From Candidatus Ventrimonas merdavium (GTDB lineage: Bacteria > Bacillota > Clostridia > Lachnospirales > Lachnospiraceae): 35,484 nt of DNA. The stretch spans positions 1 through 35,484 of the forward strand of contig DVLJ01000001.1 of the NCBI GenBank assembly GCA_018715565.1. Reading direction: 5' to 3'. Made by a program: the position numbers and the translations under genes. A model generated the notes under the pieces. The model was not told the DNA's origin. It saw nothing but the letters and a program-made list of their open reading frames with translations, and made no database searches. Below are positions 8,135 through 15,566 of this stretch, piece after piece. Each line of letters opens with the position of its first letter. Position 1 is the stretch's first letter.

Positions 8135-9757
8135 TCATTTTTCCTTATGCTCCGCCTGTTCCTGCTCCCGGATCCGCTCCGCCGCCGTCTCCTTTAGCTT
8201 CCCCAGTGCCACCTTCCCGCTGGCCGTCACCGGCAGCTCGTCCACCAGGACCACATGGGAAGGGATCTTATAGTAAGCGATCCGGTTTTCCAGGAACGCC
8301 TTCAGACCGGTCTCGCTGACGGACGCTCCCGCCTCCGGCGCCACGCAGGCGACCACCATCTCCTGGAGCACCTCCACCGGAAGGCCGATGACCTTGACGG
8401 CTTTCACCCCGGGATACTGGCGGATGGCGTTCTCGATCTCCACCGGGGAAATGTTCTCCCCGCCCCGGATGATCAGCTCCTTCACCCGTCCGGTCATGTA
8501 CAGGAAATGCCGCTCGTCCAGATACCCCAAGTCTCCGGTATGGAGCCAGCCCTCGGGATCGATGGCCTTTGCCGTCTCCTCCGGCAGGCGGTAATACCCC
8601 TGCATGACGTTGTAGCCCCGGACCCGGATCTCTCCCGTTTCTCCCGTCTCAACTTGTCGACATGTATCCAAGTTGAAAATCCCGACTTCGCAGTGCTCGA
8701 TCACCCGCCCTGCGGAAACGGCATTCTCCTCATCCGTGTCCCCCACATCCCCGATGCTGACGCAGGGAGAGGTCTCGGTCTGGCCGTAGGACGCATGCAG
8801 CACCAGGCTGGGGATGCTTTTCCGGATCTCCAGGTACTCCTCTCTCGTGTACGGCGATCCGGCGATGATGCCCCGGCGCAGGGAGCTTAGATCATAGTTC
8901 TTCCGCTCCGGGTTGCGGACCACTGCCAGGAACATGGACGGCACGCCGTTTAACAGGGTGCACCGCTGCTCCTGAACCGTCCGCAGAACGATCATGGTCT
9001 TAAAATACTCGATCACGTACATGGAAAAGCCTGTATGGATACTGGAAAGCAGGCTGGAGGTGATCCCGAAGCAGTGGAATAGGGGCACCGCGATCAGCAT
9101 CCGGTCAGTCTCATCCCACTTCATGTGGGCGCAGGTCTCCAGGGAGCTGTTGACCAGGTTGTCATGGCTCAGCATGACCCCCTTGGGGCTTCCTGTGGTC
9201 CCGGAGGTAAAGAGCATGGCTGCCGTTTCCTCCGGGCGGGTCTGCCGGATGCAGTCCTCCACCTGGGCCGCGGCCTTCTTCATCCGCTCCGCAAAGACGA
9301 AGCTGTCCTCCCCCATCCATTTCCGCTCCTTGTCCCGGCCGATGTAGATCCAGCGTTTCACCTTGCTTTCGAGGCGTTTCTTCAGCTCCTCCACCATTCC
9401 CGCGTAGATCAGCTTCTTGTAGCCCTCTCCATAGTAGACGTACTCTACGTCCGCATAGTCCAGGACCTGGGCCAGCTCATCGGTGCTGTAGCAGGTGTTT
9501 AAGAGCACCGGGATCGCCCCCACCTTTTCCAAAGCCAGGAAGGTGATGATCCAGTTGGGGGAGTTGGTGCTCCAGATGCCTGCGTGGGTGCCCTTCCGGA
9601 CGCCGTGGGACAGCATCCGGGCCGCCATGCAGGTGCTTAAGTGATCCAGCTCCCGCCAGGTATAGCTGCCTTCGTCCGACGCCAGGGCGATCCTGTCGGG
9701 ACAGGCGGCTGCCCGGGCCTGCAGGCATTGGGTGATTGTTTTATGTATCAGTTCCAT
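8135..9757 (-). CDS. AMP-forming acyl-CoA synthetase
   Basis: A 540-residue member of the ANL adenylate-forming superfamily, which converts a carboxylic acid, ATP and CoA to acyl-CoA, AMP and PPi. The phosphate-binding loop TSGTTGSPKG is at about residues 184-193; later come YGQTETSP, the hinge region GWLHTGDLGYLDERHFLYMTGRVKELIIRGGENISPVEIE, and the catalytic lysine segment VTASGKVALGKL near the end. It lies 12 bases after the dehydratase activase and 17 before the acyl-CoA dehydrogenase. In the operon it offers an ATP-driven route of CoA loading beside the CoA-transferase, as in the caffeate (CarB) and carnitine (CaiC) systems. The acid substrate is not predictable. A stretch near 8650-8675 has an inverted repeat resembling the unit C operator. 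Confidence 0.92.
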   Translation of the reverse strand: MELIHKTITQCLQARAAACPDRIALASDEGSYTWRELDHLSTCMAARMLSHGVRKGTHAGIWSTNSPNWIITFLALEKVGAIPVLLNTCYSTDELAQVLDYADVEYVYYGEGYKKLIYAGMVEELKKRLESKVKRWIYIGRDKERKWMGEDSFVFAERMKKAAAQVEDCIRQTRPEETAAMLFTSGTTGSPKGVMLSHDNLVNSSLETCAHMKWDETDRMLIAVPLFHCFGITSSLLSSIHTGFSMYVIEYFKTMIVLRTVQEQRCTLLNGVPSMFLAVVRNPERKNYDLSSLRRGIIAGSPYTREEYLEIRKSIPSLVLHASYGQTETSPCVSIGDVGDTDEENAVSAGRVIEHCEVGIFNLDTCRQVETGETGEIRVRGYNVMQGYYRLPEETAKAIDPEGWLHTGDLGYLDERHFLYMTGRVKELIIRGGENISPVEIENAIRQYPGVKAVKVIGLPVEVLQEMVVACVAPEAGASVSETGLKAFLENRIAYYKIPSHVVLVDELPVTASGKVALGKLKETAAERIREQEQAEHKEK

Positions 9758-9769
9758 CGTCGCCTCCAG

Positions 9770-10552
9770 CTATCCTTTCTGGCATTTTTCAAACGCCGCC
9801 ACGGCCGCTCCCATTGCTCCCATATACTGGGCGTCCTCTGTGGTCAGCACCGGCACGCCTAATTCTCTGGCCAGCGCCTCCCGCACGCCCTGGTTCTTCG
9901 CCACGCCGCCTGTCATATAGACGTCGCTTCTCACATCCGCCCGCTTTGCCAGGGCGGCCACCCGGCTGGCCACGGAATTGCAGATGCCGGCCACCAGATC
10001 CGGGATATGGACTCCCTTGGACAGCTGAGAGATCACCTCTGATTCCGCAAACACGGTACAGGTGCTGGAGATCCGGGCGGGTTCCTTTGACTGGAGGGCA
10101 TATCCGCCTAATTCATCCACGTCCATCTGGAGGATCCCCGCCATCACATCCAGGAACCGGCCGGTTCCTGCGGCGCATTTGTCATTCATCAAAAAGTTTA
10201 AGATCCTGCCCTGGTCGTTCAGCCGGATCACCTTGGCGTCCTGTCCGCCGATATCGATGATCGTCCGGACGCCCGGAGCCACTGCGTACATCCCCTTGGC
10301 GTGGCAGCTGAGCTCGCTCATCTCGCTGTCCATGGAGGAAAAGGTGGCTCTGCCGTAGCCGGTGGCCATCACATAAGCCACCTGCTCCCGGCTGATCCCG
10401 CCCTGCTCCAGGACCGCCTCAAACGCCTGCCTGGGACCGTCGGTGCCGGTCCCCGCCACTACCAGGCTCTTTGCCGCAATGGCTGTTCCGTTTTCCAGAA
10501 GCACACATTTGGATGTGGTCGATCCAATATCGATTCCCAATGTGTAGATCAT
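9770..10552 (-). CDS. hgdC: 2-hydroxyacyl-CoA dehydratase activase (HgdC/FldI/LcdC type)
   Basis: A 260-residue ATPase of the BadF/BadG/BcrA/HgdC (ASKHA) family, the archerase that injects one high-energy electron into the dehydratase. The N-terminus has the phosphate loop GIDIGSTTSKCVL; DIGGQDAKVI is the second phosphate motif. Cys126 (NDKCAAGTGRF) and Cys165 (STCTVFAES) sit where the two cysteines per subunit coordinate the single [4Fe-4S] cluster at the homodimer interface. MTGGVAKNQGVREAL is the adenosine motif. The length is normal for HgdC. The gene is 9 bases after the LarA-like gene and 12 before the acyl-CoA synthetase. It is separated from its partner dehydratase (16961-19313) by two transcription units, whereas many clusters keep activase and dehydratase together. 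Confidence 0.94.
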   Translation of the reverse strand: MIYTLGIDIGSTTSKCVLLENGTAIAAKSLVVAGTGTDGPRQAFEAVLEQGGISREQVAYVMATGYGRATFSSMDSEMSELSCHAKGMYAVAPGVRTIIDIGGQDAKVIRLNDQGRILNFLMNDKCAAGTGRFLDVMAGILQMDVDELGGYALQSKEPARISSTCTVFAESEVISQLSKGVHIPDLVAGICNSVASRVAALAKRADVRSDVYMTGGVAKNQGVREALARELGVPVLTTEDAQYMGAMGAAVAAFEKCQKG

Positions 10553-10561
10553 GCTCTCCTC

Positions 10562-11872
10562 CTATTCCTGCGGCCATTCCGTCTCGATCAGGCTCCCGTC
10601 CTCCGCAAACCGCATGGGGACCGGACCGCTGACGAAATGGATGCCCGGCAGGTCTTTGATATCCTCATACAACGGCACCGACACCTCGATCGTGCTCATG
10701 GCCAGGGTATTCTTGATATGCACTACCCGGACCTTGCTGTAATCCGCGTTGTACAGGGTCTTTAAGCACATCTGGATGGCGTCCTTGTCATGGTTGGCAT
10801 AGATCGGGATCTGTCCTGCCGTCATGATCCCCGTAGTCAGGCCGTTGGTCCAGGTCACGTCCCAGTCCACGTCGTTCAACACCTTTCTGGTGGTGATATC
10901 GCAGGCAGAAAGGCCGCTCCCGTTGTGATGGGCCTGGGGGGTGATCCCCCGCACGAATAATTTCTTCAGATCCAGGGTGTCCTTGAACGTGCCGCCCAGG
11001 TTCCGCCCCGTCACGTTGGGGTCGTGGCCGTTCCCGCTGATGTTCTTGCCGATCTCGTCGATGATCAGCAGGTCGATGTGGTCGAACAGGAACTTGGCCA
11101 GCTTCTCCTTGGCGATCTTTAGCAGGCGGGCGTCCGTCTGGATCATCTGATCCGGCGTGCACACGTCGATGTTGCAGATATCGTCATAAGCGTTCTGGAC
11201 CACGCCCACGCCAAAGGCCACCGGGCATTTCTCCAGGAAGATCTCCGCTACCGGCGGGATCAGCTCCGCAAAGCGGTGGAACCCAAAGCTGTGGAACATG
11301 GCCGCGCCCTGATGCTTGGCGATGCCGATGGCGATCATCTTTAACAGGCCGCTTTCATGGGGCCCCCGAAAATCCGTATGGGGCTTTACCTTGTTGAAAA
11401 TGACGATGCCGTCGGATTCGTATGCGTACTTATCGCAGTATAACGGGATCCCGTTGAGATCTCCATACTGTACCACGTCCATGCTGGCCAGCAGAGGAAC
11501 GCCCATGCTCTCCTCCGTGATGTTGTAGCCGGCAAGCATTTCTACCTGTCCTTCCGCCACGCCGCCGCCGTGGCTTCCCATCGCCGGGATGATGAACGGC
11601 TTTGCGCCCCATTCCTTCAGCACGTCGCACATGGTGCGGACCATCACGTCCAGATCCGGGATCCCCCGGCTTCCTACCGTGATGCAGATCCGCTTGTCCC
11701 GGTACTGCTCATGATCCGGGAGCGCTTCCAGCTGGGCCCGCAGATGTCCCGCCGTGTCCGTGATCTTCTGACTGTCGTATTCCTGGTGGATCGTCACCAT
11801 CTCCGGCAGCGGCACGTTCTCCATCCCGGGGACCCGTGCATGGACTTCCGGGAAATCAATAAACATGCTCAT
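10562..11872 (-). CDS. LarA-like (DUF2088) nickel-dependent 2-hydroxyacid racemase/epimerase family protein
   Basis: A 436-residue protein of the LarA superfamily. LarA isomerises lactate by transient hydride removal with a nickel-pincer cofactor tethered to a lysine; homologs act on other 2-hydroxyacids. Recognisable features: VGSRGI near residue 66, MGSHGGG with His101, KPHTDFRGPHESGLLKM with His165, His172 and Lys178, then His194. From remembered L. plantarum LarA numbering (His108, His174, Lys184, His200), the Lys-to-His spacing of 16 and the His-to-Lys spacing of about 76 are reproduced, so the cofactor lysine and catalytic histidines appear present. Cofactor genes (LarB, LarC, LarE) are not in this window. 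It follows MaoC by 40 bases with a strong AGGAGG site. Inferred role: making the enantiomer the dehydratase accepts. A more distant DUF2088 function remains possible. Confidence 0.8.
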   Translation of the reverse strand: MSMFIDFPEVHARVPGMENVPLPEMVTIHQEYDSQKITDTAGHLRAQLEALPDHEQYRDKRICITVGSRGIPDLDVMVRTMCDVLKEWGAKPFIIPAMGSHGGGVAEGQVEMLAGYNITEESMGVPLLASMDVVQYGDLNGIPLYCDKYAYESDGIVIFNKVKPHTDFRGPHESGLLKMIAIGIAKHQGAAMFHSFGFHRFAELIPPVAEIFLEKCPVAFGVGVVQNAYDDICNIDVCTPDQMIQTDARLLKIAKEKLAKFLFDHIDLLIIDEIGKNISGNGHDPNVTGRNLGGTFKDTLDLKKLFVRGITPQAHHNGSGLSACDITTRKVLNDVDWDVTWTNGLTTGIMTAGQIPIYANHDKDAIQMCLKTLYNADYSKVRVVHIKNTLAMSTIEVSVPLYEDIKDLPGIHFVSGPVPMRFAEDGSLIETEWPQE

Positions 11873-11912
11873 GGATCGTTCCTCCTTTTTCCTTTCATAC
11901 GTTCTTCCGTTC

Positions 11913-12359
11913 CTACTGTCTTGCCATCTGCATCAGCGTCCATTTGCACTCCGTGACTACCGTTCCCTTCTGGTTCACCAGATTGGCGTCGATCTTTAGG
12001 ATCCCCCGTCCCGGCTTGCTGGTGCGGCGCGCCTCGGTGGGCGTCATCTCCAGATGGACCGTGTCGCCGATCTCCAGGGGCGCCGGATACTTGATGCTCA
12101 ATTCCAAAAACGCGATGGTCGTTCCCTCGAACATCCCGGTCTGATTGCTCATGCCGGTCATCAGGACCGGCCCCAGCATGCCGTGGGCCACCCGTTTTTT
12201 AAAGATGCTCACATTCCTTCCGTATTCCTCGTCCATATGGAGAGGGTTAAAGTCGCCGGATAATCCGGCAAAATTGACCACGTCGCACTCGGTCACCGTG
12301 CGCGCGATGCTGGTGTAGGTCTTTCCGATCTCAAAATCTTCCAGATACCATCCTGCCAT
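11913..12359 (-). CDS. MaoC-like (R)-specific enoyl-CoA hydratase
   Basis: A 148-residue hot-dog fold protein. The hydratase 2 motif is seen as FAGLSGDFNPLHMDEEY, giving the likely catalytic pair Asp36 and His41, followed by the conserved VAHGMLGP. Family members interconvert trans-2-enoyl-CoA and (R)-3-hydroxyacyl-CoA, and some act on other thioesters. It follows the crotonase-type hydratase by 17 bases and precedes the LarA-like gene in the operon. Having a MaoC hydratase directly beside an enoyl-CoA hydratase of the opposite expected stereochemistry is odd for a simple 2-hydroxyacid reduction. Together they could epimerise or bypass a 3-hydroxyacyl-CoA. A thioesterase-like role cannot be excluded, but the intact Asp/His motif favours hydratase. 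Confidence 0.85.
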   Translation of the reverse strand: MAGWYLEDFEIGKTYTSIARTVTECDVVNFAGLSGDFNPLHMDEEYGRNVSIFKKRVAHGMLGPVLMTGMSNQTGMFEGTTIAFLELSIKYPAPLEIGDTVHLEMTPTEARRTSKPGRGILKIDANLVNQKGTVVTECKWTLMQMARQ

Positions 12360-12376
12360 TTCCTTCCACCGCCTTC

Positions 12377-13150
12377 TTAATCCCTGCGGAAAACCGCTTT
12401 CCGTTTTTCCTTAAAAGAGGCAAAGCCTTCCAGCTGGTCCGGCGTTCCGAAGCAGGCCGTCATGTAGCCCAGCTCAATGTCCTTTCCCACGTCCACGCTC
12501 ACATCCTCGCCGGCCGCCATGGCCGCCTTTGCAAGGGAAATGGCGCTGGCGGACTGGTCCGCGATCTGCTCCGCCGTATCCATCACAGCGTCCCAGAACT
12601 GCTCTGCCGGGACCACCCGGTTGACGATCCCCATGCCGCAGGCTTCCTCCGCGAAGATCCGCCGCCCGGTGAACATCAGCTCCTTCGCCCGGGCCATGCC
12701 CACGCACTTGGGGAGCCGCTGGGTGCCGTTAAATCCAGGGACGATCCCCAGAGACACCTCCGGGAACCGGAATGACGCTTTCTCATGGGCGATCCGGATA
12801 TCCGTGCAGAGGACGAATTCAAATCCCCCGCCAAAGGCGTAGCCGTTCACCGCCGCGATGGTCGGCTTCGGCATGGTCTCGATCCGACGGAACAGCGCCG
12901 CGCCCTTTCTGGAATAATCGATGATCTCCAGTCCGGTCTTAGCGTCCATCTCATGGATATCCGCCCCAGAGATAAAGGATTTCCCCTCTCCGGTAAATAC
13001 GAGGACCCGGACGCCGGGATCGGCCGCCGCATCCTCGACGGCCTCCCCCAGCTCGGTCAGCACCTGGCTGTTCAGCGCGTTCAGCGCCTCCGGCCGGTGG
13101 AATGTGATCACTTCGATCCCGTTTTTCTTCTCTACGATCAGATGTTTCAT
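12377..13150 (-). CDS. Enoyl-CoA hydratase/isomerase (crotonase family)
   Basis: A 257-residue crotonase. Start choice: an upstream in-frame ATG at 13195 would overlap the CoA-transferase by 35 bases, whereas ATG at 13150 has AGGAAG just upstream, lies 10 bases after the transferase stop and gives the normal N-terminus MKHLIVEKKNGIEVITFHRP. The oxyanion-hole segments SGADIHEM and AVNGYAFGGGFEF are present. Both glutamates used by classical hydratases are present, in GGGFEF and FRFPEVSLGIVPG. It should hydrate trans-2-enoyl-CoA to (S)-3-hydroxyacyl-CoA. In E. coli's carnitine operon a similar gene (caiD) accompanies a CoA-transferase, ligase and reductase; the same four functions recur here. 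Confidence 0.9.
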   Translation of the reverse strand: MKHLIVEKKNGIEVITFHRPEALNALNSQVLTELGEAVEDAAADPGVRVLVFTGEGKSFISGADIHEMDAKTGLEIIDYSRKGAALFRRIETMPKPTIAAVNGYAFGGGFEFVLCTDIRIAHEKASFRFPEVSLGIVPGFNGTQRLPKCVGMARAKELMFTGRRIFAEEACGMGIVNRVVPAEQFWDAVMDTAEQIADQSASAISLAKAAMAAGEDVSVDVGKDIELGYMTACFGTPDQLEGFASFKEKRKAVFRRD

Positions 13151-13160
13151 ATCCGCTTCC

Positions 13161-14396
13161 TTACTGCTCCGGCTTCCACACATACAGAGAACCATTTTCC
13201 AGCATGCCGGCGATCTGCTCGTCGGTGTAGCCGATCTCCTTTAAGATCTCCGGTCCCTGCTCGCCGATCAGAGGAGCGGTCCGTCCGTCCAGCTCGCCCT
13301 CGCTGTCGATGCGCACCGGGGTGTGGGTCACCTTCCGCACCTGTCCGTTGGGACATACGCAGTCGTAGAACGCGCCGATGGCGTTGGCCTGGGGATCCTC
13401 CAGGATCTCCTTCCAGCTGTAAGCCACGCTGAACGGGATGTCTCCCTCGGTCAGGATCTTCTTCCACTCCTCGCAGGTCTTCTGAGCGAAGGTAGCAGAG
13501 AACTCGTCGATACACTCGGTCAAATTCCCGGCTGCCAGCATATCCGCCTGGGGCCAGAACTTGCCGCTTTCGATCATATCCTTCCGGCCGATCACCTCGC
13601 AGAAATGCTCGAACCGGGGATTGTAATCCGGCATCGCGCACTGGATGATGCGGTCGTCGCTGGACAGATACGCGCCGTTCAACGGGTTCTTGTTGTCGTA
13701 GATGGAGATCGGATACTCCAGAGCCGCCCCGTTGTACTGAGCGCCCATCAGCATAACGGACTGGTTGAAGATCGCCGTCTCGTACAGGCTTGCGCTTACA
13801 AAATCGCCCTTGCCGGTCTGCTGCCGCTTATACAGCGCGGTCACGATACCCAGAGCCAGCATCAGGCCTACGTTGTTGTCGCCCAGGCCAGGGATCATGG
13901 TGATCGGCTGGCCGCCTCTGCGGCGCAGATTCTCCGTATATCCGCCTCTGCCGAAGAACGCGGTAAAGTCGTAGCCTGGCAGATCCTTGTCCGGACCGGT
14001 CTTGCCGTAGCCTAAGATCATAGAATAGATCAGCTTCGGATATTTGGTCTTTAATGTCTCATAGTCCAGGCCGGCTCTCTCCAGCGCTGCCAGACGCCAG
14101 TTGGTCACCAGCACGTCCGCATCCTCCAGAAGCTTCAGCAGAGCGTCCATGCCTTCCTTCGTCTTGGTATTGATGGAGATACATCTCTTATTTCCATTTA
14201 AATACTCCCAGGTGGTGTTCTCCAGCATCTGCTGGGGACGGCCCTCCTGCTCCTGGGTGTAGCGCAGCGGATCTCCCTTCGCCGCCTCTACGATGATCAC
14301 GTCCGCGCCATGGTCTGCCAGATAACGGCCGGTCGCCGCGGCTGCAATAAAGTTTGCCAGCTGAATGACTTTCACACCTTTTAATGCTTTATCCAT
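13161..14396 (-). CDS. Family III CoA-transferase (CaiB/BaiF/FldA type)
   Basis: A 411-residue enzyme of the formyl-CoA transferase family, which moves CoA between two carboxylates through aspartyl anhydride intermediates. The N-terminal Rossmann segment GVKVIQLANFIAAAATGRYLADHGADVIIVEAAKGDPLR is typical. The catalytic aspartate is most likely Asp173 in PGLGDNNVGL, followed by the family stretch ALYKRQQTGKGDFVSASLYETAIF. It is the first gene of the ten-gene operon and starts 97 bases from the divergent membrane-protein gene, with AGGAGG upstream. FldA (phenyllactate) and HadA (2-hydroxyisocaproate) are CoA-transferases of this family working with 2-hydroxyacyl-CoA dehydratases, so the natural role is exchange of CoA between the reduced product and the incoming hydroxyacid. 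Family members have varied acyl specificities, so the substrate is open. Confidence 0.92.
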   Translation of the reverse strand: MDKALKGVKVIQLANFIAAAATGRYLADHGADVIIVEAAKGDPLRYTQEQEGRPQQMLENTTWEYLNGNKRCISINTKTKEGMDALLKLLEDADVLVTNWRLAALERAGLDYETLKTKYPKLIYSMILGYGKTGPDKDLPGYDFTAFFGRGGYTENLRRRGGQPITMIPGLGDNNVGLMLALGIVTALYKRQQTGKGDFVSASLYETAIFNQSVMLMGAQYNGAALEYPISIYDNKNPLNGAYLSSDDRIIQCAMPDYNPRFEHFCEVIGRKDMIESGKFWPQADMLAAGNLTECIDEFSATFAQKTCEEWKKILTEGDIPFSVAYSWKEILEDPQANAIGAFYDCVCPNGQVRKVTHTPVRIDSEGELDGRTAPLIGEQGPEILKEIGYTDEQIAGMLENGSLYVWKPEQ

Positions 14397-14435
14397 CGTT
14401 TTTTCCTCCTAATGTTTTGTCTCCCTCTTCCTTGC

Positions 14436-14468
14436 TTGCATTCTTGTCTACTAGTTGATATACTAACA
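14436..14468 (+). promoter_or_regulatory. Promoter with overlapping operator, divergent region of units A and B
   Basis: TTGCAT (14436-14441), a 17-base spacer and TATACT (14459-14464) form a good sigma-A-type promoter for the plus-strand gene at 14494. The -10 is embedded in GTTGATATACTAACA (14454-14468), which matches 13 of 15 bases of the minus-strand element GTTAAAATACTAACA over the -10 of the dehydratase unit at 19416-19430. A TTGTCTAC (14444-14451) inside the spacer resembles the 8-bp units at 19372-19411. I see no equally good -35/-10 pair for the minus-strand operon in this 97-base gap. Confidence 0.6.
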
Positions 14469-14493
14469 TCACGATAGAAAAAGGAGAATCCAT

Positions 14494-15525
14494 ATGATTA
14501 CAATTGATCTTGCCAAAACACAGCATCATTTTATCGACGCCGACGAAGCCCAGGACCGGATCGCCAGTTCTCTAGCTCAGTCCGTCCAGTATACCGGGAA
14601 GAACCTGCTGATCAGCTCGGTGACCTTATGCGTCATCCTCTTTGTCAGCGCCGGCCTCATCGGCTACCAGCTCCGCTCCGGCGTAAATCCGGTCTACCTG
14701 ATCGTAGCCGCCGTCCTGCTCTTTCTCTACATGCCCCGCTGCCTGAAGGTATGGCAGGAATACCGGGACAGCTCAGGCATCCGCCTGCTGGAGGGAAAGG
14801 GGCCTCATCATTTTCTGCTCTGTCAGGCCGTATGTACCAGGAAGAATCCGGTCTCCCGGCACGTCTATTCCCTGCGGGTCCGCTGCAGCAATGAATCGGT
14901 CCTGGATGACGTCCTGGTCTCCAAAAAGGTCTATGACGCCGTCCAGGTCAAGGACCGGGTGACCCTGCTGGTCTGTGCCGACGCCGAGCGCTCCCAGGTA
15001 GCCGCCTTCCCCTCCGGCGTCTTCCGCCGCCAGGAGCAGGCCGCTCAGACTGTGGAGCAGCAGCCGGATACCCTGCGCCCGATGACCCCGGAGGAACGCG
15101 CCTTCTGCCAGCTGCAGTATGAGGACCGGATCCGGCAGCGGTCCGGCCTGTATGACCGGAGCTACGCCCTGATCATGATCATCTGCGCAGCTGCCGCAGC
15201 CGTTGGGATCGTGCTCCGGAGCAATCCTCTCATCTATCCGCCCCTGTTCGTCATCGTCCTGTTCGCCGGGATCCTGTTCATGAACCACGCCGAGGACGCC
15301 CGCGTGAAAAAGGCGCTGTCCGGCGATGGGGCCGTTTCCTGCGGGGAGGTCCGTGTAACGGAGCATCTCCATGACAGCTCCCAGGGATACCGGACCACGT
15401 TCTCCTGCGGGGACCGCATCGCCCTCACCAGCCGGAAGCGGGAAGATTTTGAATGGTTTTCCCTGCACGATCCGTGCCTCCTGGTCTACATCGGCAGGGA
15501 AAAGCCCATTCCGTTCAAGCAGTAG
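14494..15525 (+). CDS. Four-helix membrane protein with duplicated architecture, function unknown
   Basis: I do not recognise a family for this 343-residue protein. It has two similar halves. Each holds a hydrophobic hairpin (helices at about residues 37-59 and 64-80; 223-241 and 245-263) followed by a soluble segment rich in short beta-like strands (about 105-172 and 283-340). Each soluble segment ends similarly (VYDAVQVKDRVTLLV and DFEWFSLHDPCLLVYI). The middle (174-220) is polar and Gln/Arg-rich. It has a strong AAGGAG ribosome site seven bases before ATG. It is the only plus-strand gene in the catabolic island and shares an operator-like element with the dehydratase promoter, suggesting co-regulation. 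It could be a membrane sensor or accessory protein, but nothing in the sequence decides that. Confidence 0.8.
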   Translation: MITIDLAKTQHHFIDADEAQDRIASSLAQSVQYTGKNLLISSVTLCVILFVSAGLIGYQLRSGVNPVYLIVAAVLLFLYMPRCLKVWQEYRDSSGIRLLEGKGPHHFLLCQAVCTRKNPVSRHVYSLRVRCSNESVLDDVLVSKKVYDAVQVKDRVTLLVCADAERSQVAAFPSGVFRRQEQAAQTVEQQPDTLRPMTPEERAFCQLQYEDRIRQRSGLYDRSYALIMIICAAAAAVGIVLRSNPLIYPPLFVIVLFAGILFMNHAEDARVKKALSGDGAVSCGEVRVTEHLHDSSQGYRTTFSCGDRIALTSRKREDFEWFSLHDPCLLVYIGREKPIPFKQ

Positions 15526-15551
15526 CCCCACCGGCTGCTGCTTTTTCTTTT
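15518..15551 (+). terminator. Intrinsic terminator of the membrane-protein gene
   Basis: Arms AGCAGTAGCC (15518-15527) and GGCTGCTGCT (15533-15542) pair over ten bases with one G-U, loop CCACC, followed by a T-rich run. The stop codon of the gene lies inside the left arm. On the other strand there is no good T-tract. Confidence 0.8.
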
Positions 15552-15566
15552 ATGCAGATCCAGATT

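Noticed and set aside
13151-13195. Upstream ATG start for the enoyl-CoA hydratase
   Set aside because: It would overlap the CoA-transferase coding sequence and add a non-homologous Cys-rich leader; the internal ATG at 13150 has a proper ribosome site.
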